Assembly: GCF_050947875.1 (NCBI RefSeq)
Contig: NW_027460422.1
Location: 17,771-81,770 of the forward strand
Direction: 5' to 3'
DNA: 64,000 nucleotides
Source of the DNA: Dermacentor variabilis
Lineage: Eukaryota; Arthropoda; Arachnida; Ixodida; Ixodidae
Part shown: positions 1 to 12,100 of the stretch, piece after piece
Layout of the letters: every line of letters starts with the position of its first letter
Numbering within the stretch: position 1 is the stretch's first letter
Translations under genes and position numbers: made by a program
Notes under the pieces: model-generated
What the model was told of the DNA's origin: nothing
The model's database searches: none
Seen by the model: only the letters and a program-made list of their open reading frames with translations

Positions 1-44
1 GACGTGAAAAGCATGCCGATGCTGCTCTTTTTAACATCCGCACA

Positions 45-103
45 TGGATTTGTGCCAAAGCGCGTTTTAAGCATGCGCATGCATCTTTTGGTAGACGCGG
101 ACG
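45..103 (+). repeat. Internal subrepeat 1 of the monomer (59 bp)
   Basis: Starts TGGATTTGTGCCAAAG, passes through AAGCATGCGCATGCATC and ends CTTTTGGTAGACGCGGACG. It lines up with the next 60 bp at TTT, TGC, AAA, GCATGC, CTTTTGG, AGA and CGCG. It lines up with subrepeat 3 at TGGATTT, CCAAA and AAGCATGC. The three parts are 59, 60 and 60 bp and sum exactly to the 179-bp monomer. I infer an ancient triplication of a ~60-bp sequence, aligned by eye only. Confidence 0.7.
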
Positions 104-163
104 CAGTTTTCTGCAAAACCACACGATATGCATGCAAATGGTGCTTTTGGCAGAACGCGCGTG
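104..163 (+). repeat. Internal subrepeat 2 of the monomer (60 bp), with inverted arms
   Basis: Starts CAGTTTTCTGCAAAACC, has ATGCATGCAAATGG in the middle and ends CTTTTGGCAGAACGCGCGTG. It contains an imperfect dyad: TTCTGCAAAA on the left faces TTTTGGCAGAA on the right, around a central TGCA. This could form a hairpin or be bound by a dimeric protein. The common ATATGC/ATAGGC difference between monomer types lies beside the dyad centre. Confidence 0.7.
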
Positions 164-223
164 TGGATTTCTACCAAACGACGTGAAAAGCATGCCGATG
201 CTGCTCTTTTTAACATCCGCACA
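164..223 (+). repeat. Internal subrepeat 3 of the monomer (60 bp)
   Basis: Starts TGGATTTCTACCAAACG, crosses the chosen monomer boundary at 179/180, passes AAAAGCATGCCGATGCTG and ends ACATCCGCACA. Its first half is clearly related to subrepeat 1: TGGATTT, CCAAA and AAGCATGC are in the same order and spacing. Its second half is the most diverged, having CTCTTTTTAACATCC where the other two have CTTTTGG. The TAACATCC/TAGCACCC variant that separates monomer types lies here. Confidence 0.65.
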
Positions 224-1849
224 TGGATTTGTGCCAAAACGCGTTTTTAGCATGCACATGCATCTTTTGGTAGACGCGGACGCAGTTTTCTGCAAAACCA
301 CACGATATGCATGCAAATGGTGCTTTTGGCAGAACGCGCGTGTGGATTTCTACCAAACGACGTGAAAAGCATGCCGATGCTGCTCTTTTTAACATCCGCA
401 CATGGATTTGTGCCAAAGCGCGTTTTAAGCATGCGCATGCATCTTTTGGTAGACGCGGACACAGTTTTCTGCAAAACCACACGATATGCATGCAAATGGT
501 GCTTTTGGCAGAACGCGCGTGTGGATTTCTACCAAACGACGTGAAAAGCATGCCGATGCTGCTCTTTTTAGCACCCGCACATGGATTTGTGCCAAAACGC
601 GTTTTAAGCATGCGCATGCATCTTTTGGTAGACGCGGACGCAGTTTTCTGCAAAACCACACGATATGCATGCAAATGGTGCTTTTGGCAGAACGCGCGCG
701 TGGATTTCTACCAAACGACGTGAAAAGCATGCCGATGCTGCTCTTTTTAACATCCGCACATGGATTTGTGCCAAAACGCGTTTTTAGCATGCACATGCAT
801 CTTTTGGTAGACGCGGACGCAGTTTTCTGCAAAACCACACGATATGCATGCAAATGGTGCTTTTGGCAGAACGCGCGTGTGGATTTCTACCAAACGACGT
901 GAAAAGCATGCCGATGCTGCTCTTTTTAGCACCCGCACATGGATTTGTGCCAAAACGCGTTTTAAGCATGCGCATGCATCTTTTGGTAGACGCGGACGCA
1001 GTTTCTGCAAAACCACACGATATGCATGCAAATGGTGCTTTTGGCAGAACGCGCGTGTGGATTTCTACCAAACGACGTGAAAAGCATGCCGATGCTGCTC
1101 TTTTTAACATCCGCACATGGATTTGTGCCAAAAGGCGTTTTAAGCATGCGCATGCATCTTTTGGTAGACGCGGACGCAGTTTTCTGCAAAACCACACGAT
1201 AGGCATGCAAATGGTGCTTTTGGCAGAACGCGCGCGTGGATTTCTACCAAACGACGTGAAAAGCATGCCGATGCTGCTCTTTTTAACATCCGCACATGGA
1301 TTTGTGCCAGAACGCGTTTTTAGCATGCACATGCATCTTTTGGTAGACGCGGACGCAGTTTTCTGCAAAACCACACGATATGCATGCAAATGGTGCTTTT
1401 GGCAGAACGCGCGCGTGGATTTCTACCAAACGACGTGAAAAGCATGCCGATGCTGCTTTTTTTAACATCCGCACATGGATTTGTGCCAAAACGCGCTTTA
1501 AGCATGCGCATGCATCTTTTGGTAGACGCGGACGCAGTTTTCTGCAAAACCACACGATATGCATGCAAATGGTGCTTTTGGCAGAACGCGCGTGTGGATT
1601 TCTACCAAACGACGTGAAAAGCATGCCGATGCTGCTCTTTTTAGCACCCGCACATGGATTTGTGCCAAAACGCGTTTTAGCATGCACATGCATCTTTTGG
1701 TAGACGCGGACGCAGTTTTCTGCAAAACCACACGATATGCATGCAAATGGTGCTTTTGGCAGAACGCGCGTGTGGATTTCTACCAAACGACGTGAAAAGC
1801 ATGCCGATGCTGCTCTTTTTAGCACCCGCACATGGATTTGTGCCAAAAC

Positions 1850-3190
1850 GCGTTTTAAGCATGCGCATGCATCTTTTGGTAGACGCGGACGCAGTTTTCT
1901 GCAAAACCACACGATAGGCATGCAAATGGTGCTTTTGGCAGAACGCGCGCGTGGATTTCTACCAAACGACGTGAAAAGCATGCCGATGCTGCTCTTTTTA
2001 ACATCCGCACATGGATTTGTGCCAAAACGCGTTTTAAGCATGCGCATGCATCTTTTGGTAGACGCGGACGCAGTTTTCTGCAAAACCACACGATATGCAT
2101 GCAAATGGTGCTTTTGGCAGAACGCGCGCGTGGATTTCTACCAAACGACGTGAAAAGCATGCCGATGCTGCTCTTTTTAACATCCGCACATGGATTTGTG
2201 CCAAAACGCGTTTTAAGCATGCGCATGCATCTTTTGGTAGACGCGGACGCAGTTTTCTGCAAAACCACACGATAGGCATGCAAATGGTGCTTTTGGCAGA
2301 ACGCATGCGTGGATTTCTACCAAACGACGTGAAAAGCATGCCGATGCTGCTCTTTTTAGCACCCGCACATGGATTTGTGCCAAAACGCGTTTTAAGCATG
2401 CGCATGCATCTTTTGGTAGACGCGGACGCAGTTTTCTGCAAAACCACACGATATGCATGCAAATGGTGCTTTTGGCAGAACGCGCGTGTGGATTTCTACC
2501 AAACGACGTGAAAAGCATGCCGATGCTGCTCTTTTTAACATCCGCACATGGATTTTTGCCAAAACGCGTTTTAAGCATGCGCATGCATCTTTTGGTAGAC
2601 GCGGACGCAGTTTTCTGCAAAACCACACGATAGGCATGCAAATGGTGCTTTTGGCAGAACGCGCGCGTGGATTTTTACCAAACGACGTGAAAAGCATGCC
2701 GATGCTGCTCTTTTTAACATCCGCACATGGATTTGTGCCAAAACGCGTTTTAAGCATGCGCATGCATCTTTTGGTAGACGCGGACGCAGTTTTCTGCAAA
2801 ACCACACGATATGCATGCAAATGGTGCTTTTGGCAGAACGCGCGCGTGGATTTCTACCAAACGACGTGAAAAGCATGCCGATGCTGCTCTTTTTAACATC
2901 CGCACATGGATTTGTGCCAAAGCGCGTTTTAAGCATGCGCATGCATCTTTTGGTAGACGCGGACGCAGTTTTCTGCAAAACCACACGATAGGCATGCAAA
3001 TGGTGCTTTTGGCAGAACGCGCGCGTGGATTTCTACCAAACGACGTGAAAAGCATGCCGATGCTGCTCTTTTTAGAACCCGCACATGGATTTGTGCCAAA
3101 ACGCGTTTTAAGCATGCGCATGCATCTTTTGGTAGACGCGGACGCAGTTTTCTGCAAAACCACACGATATGCATGCAAATGGTGCTTTTG
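1850..3190 (+). repeat. Dimeric (358-bp) alternation of monomer types
   Basis: Over eight consecutive monomers the ACGATAGGC and ACGATATGC variants alternate strictly: AGG at about 1914, 2272, 2630 and 2988, and ATG at about 2093, 2451, 2809 and 3167. This gives a local period of 358 bp. Elsewhere the two types occur in irregular order. Single-copy changes such as CGCATGCGTGG near 2303 and TAGAACCCGC near 3074 show that the copies are not identical. Confidence 0.7.
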
Positions 3191-3229
3191 GCAGAACGCG
3201 CGTGTGGATTTCTACCAAACGACGTGAAA

Positions 3230-4680
3230 AGCATGCCGATGCTGCTCTTTTTAACATCCGCACATGGATTTGTGCCAAAACGCGTTTTTAGCATGCACAT
3301 GCATCTTTTGGTAGACGCGGACGCAGTTTTCTGCAAAACCACACGATATGCATGCAAATAGTGCTTTTGGCAGAACGCGCGTGTGGATTTCTACCAAACG
3401 ACGTGAAAAGCATGCCGATGCTGCTCTTTTTAGCACCCGCACATGGATTTGTGCCAAAACGCGTTTTAAGCATGCGCATGCATCTTTTGGTAGATGCGGA
3501 CGCAGTTTTCTGCAAAACCACACGATATGCATGCAAATGGTGGTTTTGGCAGAACGCGCGCGTGGATTTCTACCAAACGACGTGAAAAGCATGCCGATGC
3601 TGCTCTTTTTAGCACCCGCACATGGATTTGTGCCAAAACGCGTTTTAAGCATGCGCATGCATCTTTTGGTAGACGCGGACGCAGTTTTCTGCAGAACCAC
3701 ACGATATGCATGCAAATGGTGCTTTTGGCAGAACGCGCGCGTGGATTTCTACCAAACGACGTGAAAAGCATGCCGATGCTGCTCTTTTTAGCACCCGCAC
3801 ATGGATTTGTGCCAAAACGCGTTTTAAGCATGCGCATGCATCTTTTGGTAGACGCGGACGCAGTTTTCTGCAAAACCACACGATATGCATGCAAATGGTG
3901 CTTTTGGCAGAACGCGCGCGTGGATTTCTACCAAACGACGTGAAAAGCATGCCGATGCTGCTCTTTTTAACATCCGCACATGGATTTGTGCCAAAGCGCG
4001 TTTTAAGCATGCGCATGCATCTTTTGGTAGACGCGGACGCAGTTTTCTGCAAAACCACACGATATGCATGCAAATGGTGCTTTTGGCAGAACGCGCGTGT
4101 GGATTTCTACCAAACGACGTGAAAAGCATGCCGATGCTGCTCTTTTTAACATCCGCACATGGATTTGTGCCAAAGCGCGTTTTAAGCATGCGCATGCATC
4201 TTTTGGTAGACGCGGACGCAGTTTTCTGCAAAACCACACGATATGCATGCAAATGGTGCTTTTGGCAGAACGCGCGTGTGGATTTCTACCAAACGACGTG
4301 AAAAGCATGCCGATGCTGCTCTTTTTACATCCGCACATGGATTTGTGCCAAAACGCGTTTTTAGCATGCACATGCATCTTTTGGTAGACGCGGACGCAGT
4401 TTTCTGCAAAACCACACGATATGCATGCAAATGGTGCTTTTGGCAGAACGCGCGTGTGGATTTCTACCAAACGACGTGAAAAGCATGCCGATGCTGCTCT
4501 TTTTAGCACCCGCACATGGATTTGTGCCAAAACGCGTTTTAAGCATGCGCATGCATCTTTTGGTAGATGCGGACGCAGTTTTCTGCAAAACCACACGATA
4601 TGCATGCAAATGGTGGTTTTGGCAGAACGCGCGCGTGGATTTCTACCAAACGACGTGAAAAGCATGCCGATGCTGCTCTT
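3230..4680 (+). repeat. Six-monomer-shift local duplication
   Basis: GGTAGATGCGGACG followed by AATGGTGGTTTTGG occurs at about 3490-3547 and again at about 4564-4620, 1073 bp apart. Six monomers are 1074 bp, less one base for the deletion near 4326. These two changes are seen nowhere else in the window that I noticed. The duplicated part is short (about two monomers on either side of the marks). Confidence 0.6.
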
Positions 4681-6150
4681 TTTAACATCCGCACATGGAT
4701 TTGTGCCAAAACGCGTTTTAAGCATGCGCATGCATCTTTTGGTAGACGCGGACGCAGTTTTCTGCAAAACCACACGATATGCATGCAAATGGTGCTTTTG
4801 GCAGAACGCGCGTGTGGATTTCTACCAAACGACGTGAAAAGCATGCCGATGCTGCTCTTTTTAGCACCCGCACATGGATTTGTGCCAAAACGCGTTTTAA
4901 GCATGCGCATGCATCTTTTGGTAGACGCGGACGCAGTTTTCTGCAAAACCACACGATATGCATGCAAATGGTGCTTTTGGCAGAACGCGCGCGTGGATTT
5001 CTACCAAACGACGTGAAAAGCATGCCGATGCTGCTCTTTTTAACATCCGCACATGGATTTGTGCCAAAACGCGTTTTTAGCATGCACATGCATCTTTTGG
5101 TAGACGCGGACGCAGTTTTCTGCAAAACCACACGATATGCATGCAAATGGTGCTTTTGGCAGAACGCGCGTGTGGATTTCTACCAAACGACGTGAAAAGC
5201 ATGCCGATGCTGCTCTTTTTAGCACCCGCACATGGATTTGTGCCAAAACGCGTTTTAAGCATGCGCATGCATCTTTTGGTAGACGCGGACGCAGTTTTCT
5301 GCAAAACCACACGATATGCATGCAAATGGTGCTTTTGGCAGAACGCGCGTGTGGATTTCTACCAAACGAAGTGAAAAGCATGCCGATGCTGCTCTTTTTA
5401 ACATCCGCACATGGATTTGTGCCAAAACGCGTTTTAAGCATGCGCATGCATCTTTTGGTAGACGCGGACGCAGTTTTCTGCAAAACCACACGATAGGCAT
5501 GCAAATGGTGCTTTTGGCAGAACGCGCGCGTGGATTTCTACCAAACGACGTGAAAAGCATGCCGATGCTGCTCTTTTTAACATCCGCACAGGGATTTGTG
5601 CCAAAACGCGTTTTAAGCATGCGCATGCATCTTTTGGTAGACGCGGACGCAGTTTTCTGCAAAACCACACGATAGGCATGCAAATGGTGCTTTTGGCAGA
5701 ACGCACGCGTGGATTTCTACCAAACGACGTGAAAAGCATGCCGATGCTGCTCTTTTTAACATCCGCACATGGATTTGTGCAAAAACGCGTTTTAAGCATG
5801 CGCATGCATCTTTTGGTAGACGCGGACGCAGTTTTCTACAAAACCACACGATATGCATGCAAATGGTGCTTTTGGCAGAACGCGCGCGTGGATTTCTACC
5901 AAACGACGTGAAAAGCATGCCGATGCTGCTCTTTTTAACATCCGCACATGGATTTGTGCCAAAGCGCGTTTTAAGCATGCGCATGCATCTTTTGGTAGAC
6001 GCGGACGCAGTTTTCTGCAAAACCACACGATATGCATGCAAATGGTGCTTTTGGCAGAACGCGCGTGTGGATTTCTACCAAACGACGTGAAAAGCATGCC
6101 GATGCTGCTCTTTTTAACATCCGCACATGGATTTGTGCCAAAACGCGTTT

Positions 6151-9100
6151 TTAGCATGCGCATGCATCTTTTGGTAGACGCGGACGCAGTTTTCTGCAAA
6201 ACCACACGATAGGCATGCAAATGGTGCTTTTGGCAGAACGCGCGTCGTGGATTTCTACCAAACGACGTGAAAAGCATGCCGATGCTGCTCTTTTTAGCAC
6301 CCGCACATGGATTTGTGCCAAAACGCGTTTTAAGCATGCGCATGCATCTTTTGGTAGACGCGGACGCAGTTTTCTGCAAAACACACGATAGGCATGCAAA
6401 TGGTGCTTTTGGCAGAACGCGCGTGTGGATTTCTACCAAACGACGTGAAAAGCATGCCGATGCTGCTCTTTTTAGCCGCACATCGATTTGTGCCAAACCG
6501 CGTTTTAAGCATGCGCATGCATCTTTGGTAGACGCGACGCAGTTCTTCTGCAAAACCACACGATATGCATGCAAATGGTGCTTTTGGCAGAACGCGCGCG
6601 TGGATTTCTACCAACGACGTGAAAAGCATGCCGATGCTGCTCTTTTTAACATCCGCACATGGATTTGTGCCAAAACGCGTTTTTAGGCATGCACATGCAT
6701 CTTTTGGTAGACGCGGACGCAGTTTTCTGCAAACCACACGATATGCATGCAAATGGAGCTTTTGGCAGAACGCGCGTGTGGATTTCTACCAAACGACGTG
6801 AAAAGCATGCCGATGCTGCTCTTTTTAACATCCGCACATGGATTGTGCAAAGCGCGTTTTAAGCATGCGCATGCATCTTTTGGTAGACGCGGACGCAGTT
6901 ATTCTGCAAAACACACGATAGGCATGCAATGGTGCTTTTGCAGAACGCGCGTGTTGGATTTCTACCAAACGACGTGAAAAGCATGCGATACTGCTCTTTT
7001 TAGCACCGCACATGGATTTGTGCCAAAACGCGTTTTAAAGCATGCGCATGCATCTTTTGGTAGACGCGGCCGCAGTTTCTGCAAAACACACGATAGGCAT
7101 GCAAATGGTGCTTTTGGCAGAACGCGCGTGTGGATTTCTACAACGACGTGAAAAGCATGCGATGCTGCTCTTTTTAGCACCCGAAAATGGATTTGTGCCA
7201 AAACGCGTTTTAAGCATGCGCATGCATCTTTTGGTAGACGCGGACGCAGTTTTCTGCAAAACACACGATATGCATGCAAATGGTGCTTTTGGCAGAACGC
7301 GCGCGTGGATTTCTACCAAACGACGTGAAAAGCATGCCGATGCTGCTCTTTTTAACATCCGCACATGGATTTGTGCCAAAACGCGTTTTTAGCATGCACA
7401 TGCATCTTTTGGTAGACGCGGACGCAATTTTCGTGCAAAACCACACGATATGCATGCAAATGGTGCTTTTGGGCAGAACGCGCGTTGTGGATTTCTACCA
7501 AACGACGTGAAAAGCATGCCGATGCTGCTCTTTTTAACATCCGCACATGGATTTGTGCCAAAGCGCGTTTTAAGCATGCGCATGCATCTTTTGGTAGACG
7601 CGGACGCAGTTTTCTGCAAAACCACACGATAGGCATGCAAATGGTGCTTTTGGCAGAACGCGCGTGTGGCATTTCTACCAAACGACGTGAAAAGCATGCC
7701 GATGCTGCTCTTTTTAGCACCCGCACATGGATTTGTGCCAAAACGCGTTTTAAGCATGCGCATGCATCTTTTGGTAGACGCGGACGCAGTTTTCTGCAAA
7801 ACCACACGATATGCATGCAAATGGTGCTTTTGGCAGAACGCGCGCGTGGATTTCTACCAAACGACGTGAAAAGCATGCCGATGCTGCTCTTTTTAACATC
7901 CGCACATGGATTTGTGCCAAAACGCGTTTTAAGCATGCGCATGCATCTTTTGGTAGACGCGGACGCAGTTTTCTGCAAAACCACACGATAGGCATGCAAA
8001 TGGTGCTTTTGCAGAACGCGCGCGTGGATTTCTACCAAACGACGTGAAAAGCATGCCGATGCTGCTCTTTTTAGCACCCGCACATGGATTTGTGCCAAAA
8101 CGCGTTTTTAGCATGCACATGCATCTTTTGGTAGACGCGGACGCAGTTTTCTGCAAAACCACACGATATGCATGCAAATGGTGCTTTTGGCAGAACGCGC
8201 GTGTGGATTTCTACCAAACGACGTGAAAGCATGCCGATGCTGCTCTTTTTAACATCCGCACATGGATTTGTGCCAAAGCGCGTTTTAAGCATGCGCATGC
8301 ATCTTTTGGTAGACGCGGACGCAGTTTTCTGCAAAACCACACGATAGGCATGCAAATGGTGCTTTTGGCAGAACGCGCGTCGTGGATTTCTACCAAACGA
8401 CGTGAAAAGCATGCCGATGCTGCTCTTTTTAGCACCCGCACATGGATTTGTGCCAAAACGCGTTTTAAGCATGCGCATGCATCTTTGGTAGACGCGGACG
8501 CAGTTTTCTGCAAACCACACGATATGCATGCAAATGGTGCTTTTGGCAGAACGCGCGCGTGGATTTCTACCAAACGACGCTGAAAAGCATGCCGATGCTG
8601 CTCTTTTTAACATCCGCACATGGATTTGTGCCAAAGCGCGTTTTAAGCATGCGCATGCATCTTTTGGTAGACGCGGACGCAGTTTTCTGCAAAACCACAC
8701 GATAGGCATGCAAATGGTGCTTTTGGCAGAACGCGCGTGTGGATTTCTACCAAACGACGTGAAAAGCATGCGATGCTGCTCTTTTTAGCACCCGCACATG
8801 GATTTGTGCCCAAAAACGCGTTTTTAGCATGCACATGCATCTTTTGGTAGACGCCGACGCAGTTTTCTGCAAAACCACACGATATGCATGCAAATGGTGC
8901 TTTTGGCAGAACGCGCGTGTGGATTTCTACCAAACGACGTGAAAAGCATGCGATGCTGCTCTTTTTAACATCCGCACATGGATTTGTGCCAAAGCGCGTT
9001 TTAAGCATGCGCATGCATCTTTTGGTAGACGCGGACGCAGTTTTCTGCAAAACCACACGATAGGCATGCAAATGGTGCTTTTGGCAGAACGCGCGTGTGG

Positions 9101-12100
9101 ATTTCTACCAAACGACGTGAAAAGCATGCCGATGCTGCTCTTTTTAGCACCCGCACATGGATTTGTGCAAAACGCGTTTTAAGCATGCGCATGCATCTTT
9201 TGGTAGACGCGGACGCAGTTTTCTGCAAAACCACACGATATGCATGCAAATGGTGCTTTTGGCAGAACGCGCGTGTGGATTTCTACCAAACGACGTGAAA
9301 AGCATGCCGATGCTGCTCTTTTTAGCACCCGCACTATGGATTTGTGCCAAACGCGTTTTTAGCATGCACATGCATCTTTTGGTAGACGCGGACGCAGTTT
9401 TCTGCAAAACCACACGATAGGCATGCAAATGGTGCTTTTGGCAGAACGCGCGTGTGGATTTCTACCAAACGACGTGAAAAGCATGCCGATGCTGCTCTTT
9501 TTAGCACCCGCACATGGATTTGTGCCAAAACGCGTTTTAAGCATGCGCATGCATCTTTTGGTAGACGCGGACGCAGTTTCTGCAAAACCACACGATAGGC
9601 ATGCAAATGGTGCTTTTGGCAGAACGCGCGTGTGGATTTCTACCAAACGACGTGAAAAGCATGCGATGCTGCTCTTTTTAGCACCCGCACATGGATTTGT
9701 GCCAAAACGCGTTTTAAGCATGCGCATGCATCTTTTGGTAGACGCGGACGCAGTTTCTGCAAAACCACACGATATGCATGCAAATGGTGCTTTTGGCAGA
9801 ACGCGCGCGTGGATTTCTACCAAACGACGTGAAAAGCATGCCGATGCTGCTCTTTTAACATCCGCACATGGATTTGTGCCAAAGCGCGTTTTAAGCATGC
9901 GCATGCATCTTTTGGTAGACGCGGACGCAGTTTTCTGCAAAACCACACGATAGCATGCAAATGGTGCTTTTGGCAGAACGCGCGTGTGGATTTCTACCAA
10001 ACGACGTGAAAAGCATGCCGATGCTGCTCTTTTTAGCACCCGCACATGGATTTGTGCCAAAACGCGTTTTTAGCATGCACATGCATCTTTTGGTAGACGC
10101 GGACGCAGTTTTCTGCAAAACCACACGATATGCATGCAAATGGTGCTTTTGGCAGAACGCGCGTGTGGATTTCTACCAAACGACGTGAAAAGCATGCCGA
10201 TGCTGCTCTTTTTAACATCCGCACATGGATTTGTGCCAAAGCGCGTTTAAGCATGCGCATGCATCTTTTGGTAGACGCGGACGCAGTTTTCTGCAAAACC
10301 ACACGATAGGCATGCAAATGGTGCTTTTGGCAGAACGCGCGTGTGGATTTCTACCAAACGACGTGAAAAGCATGCCGATGCTGCTCTTTTTAGCACCCGC
10401 ACATGGATTTGTGCCAAAACGCGTTTTAAGCATGCGCATGCATCTTTTTGGTAGACGCGGACGCAGTTTTCTGCAAACCACACGATATGCATGCAAATGG
10501 TGCTTTTGGCAGAACGCGCGCGTGGATTTCTACCAAACGACGTGAAAAGCATGCCGATGCTGCTCTTTTTAACATCCGCACATGGATTTGTGCCAAAGCG
10601 CGTTTTAAGCATGCGCATGCATCTTTTGGTAGACGCGGACGCAGTTTTCTGCAAAACCACACGATAGGCATGCAAATGGTGCTTTTGGCAGAACGCGCGT
10701 GTGGATTTCTACCAAACGACGTGAAAAGCATGCCGATGCTGCTCTTTTTAGCACCCGCACATGGATTTGTGCCAAAACGCGTTTTAAGCATGCGCATGCA
10801 TCTTTTGGTAGACGCGGACGCAGTTTTCTGCAAAACCACACGATAGGCATGCAAATGGTGCTTTTGGCAGAACGCGCGTGTGGATTTCTACCAAACGACG
10901 TGAAAAGCATGCCGATGCTGCTCTTTTTTAGCACCCGCACATGGATTTGTGCCAAAACGCGTTTTAAGCATGCGCATGCATCTTTTGGTAGACGCGGACG
11001 CAGTTTTCTGCAAAACCACACGATAGGCATGCAAATGGTGCTTTTGCAGAACGCGCGCTGTGGATTTCTACCAAACGACGTGAAAAGCATGCCGATGCTG
11101 CTCTTTTTAACACCCGCACATGGATTTGTGCCAAAACGCGTTTTTAGCATGCACATGCATCTTTTGGTAGACGCGGACGCAGTTTTCTGCAAAACCACAC
11201 GATATGCATGCAAATGGTGCTTTTGGCAGAACGCGCGTGTGGATTTCTACCAAACGACGTGAAAAGCATGCCGATGCTGCTCTTTTAACATCCGCACATG
11301 GATTTGTGCCAAAGCGCGTTTTAAGCATGCGCATGCATCTTTGGTAGACGCGGACGCAGTTTTCTGCAAAACCACACGATAGGCATGCAAATGGTGCTTT
11401 TGGCAGAACGCGCGTGTGGATTTCTACCAAACGACGTGAAAAGCATGCCGATGCTGCTCTTTTTAGCACCCGCACATGGATTTGTGCCAAAAACGCGTTT
11501 TAAGCATGCGCATGCATCTTTTGGTAGACGCGGACGCAGTTTTCTGCAAAACCACACGATAGGCATGCAAATGGTGCTTTTGGCAGAACGCGCGTGTGGA
11601 TTTCTACCAAACGACGTGAAAAGCATGCCGATGCTGCTCTTTTTAGCACCCGCACATGGATTTGTGCCAAAACGCGTTTTAAGCATGCGCATGCATCTTT
11701 TGGTAGACGCGGACGCAGTTTTCTGCAAAACCACACGATATGCATGCAAATGGTGCTTTTGGCAGAACGCGCGCTGTGGATTTCTACCAAACGACGTGAA
11801 AAGCATGCCGATGCTGCTCTTTATAGCACCCGCACATGGATTTGTGCCAAAACGCGTTTTAAGCATGCGCATGCATCTTTTGGTAGACGCGGACGCAGTT
11901 TCTCTGCAAAACCACACGATAGGCATGCAAATGGTGCTTTTGGCAGAACGCGCGTGTGGATTTCTACCAAACGACGTGAAAAGCATGCCGATGCTGCTCT
12001 TTTTAGCACCCGCACATGGATTTGTGCCAAAACGCGTTTTAAGCATGCGCATGCATCTTTTGGTAGACGCGGACGCAGTTTTCTGCAAAACCACACGATA

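Larger units (their letters stand above)
1..179 (+). repeat. Exemplar satellite monomer (179 bp)
   Basis: First complete copy, used as the reference. It has 86 G+C of 179 (48%), three GCATGC hexamers near 11, 71 and 130, a CpG-rich part around 91-103 and another at 155-161, and several T4-T5 runs. Alternating purine-pyrimidine stretches (GCATGCGCATGCAT at 71-84, ACGCGCGTGTG at about 155-165) could favour Z-form DNA. The length is near that of one nucleosome plus linker, as in several known centromeric satellites. I do not recognise the sequence. No good match to the 17-bp CENP-B box pattern was found in it or in the common variants. Confidence 0.9.
1..6150 (+). repeat. 179-bp satellite array, forward orientation, low-indel segment
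   Basis: About 34 head-to-tail monomers of 179 bp. The landmark GACGTGAAAAGCATGC recurs in steady register from position 180 to 6084: 33 units span 5904 bp against 5907 expected. The three missing bases are single deletions near 1002, 1676 and 4326. Copies differ mainly at five sites: TAACATCC or TAGCACCC, CAAAGCG or CAAAACG, AAGCATGCGC or TAGCATGCAC, ATATGC or ATAGGC, and GCGTGTGG or GCGCGTGG. The variants in this segment do not mirror the right-hand array, unlike the segment that follows. I see no genes: reading frames are short, overlapping and present on both strands, and 179 is not a multiple of three. This is satellite DNA of unknown family. Confidence 0.97.

Noticed and set aside
1..179. 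CENP-B box
   Set aside because: The nearest candidate, around the GCGGGTGC variant, lacks the required upstream TTCG and A at correct spacing.
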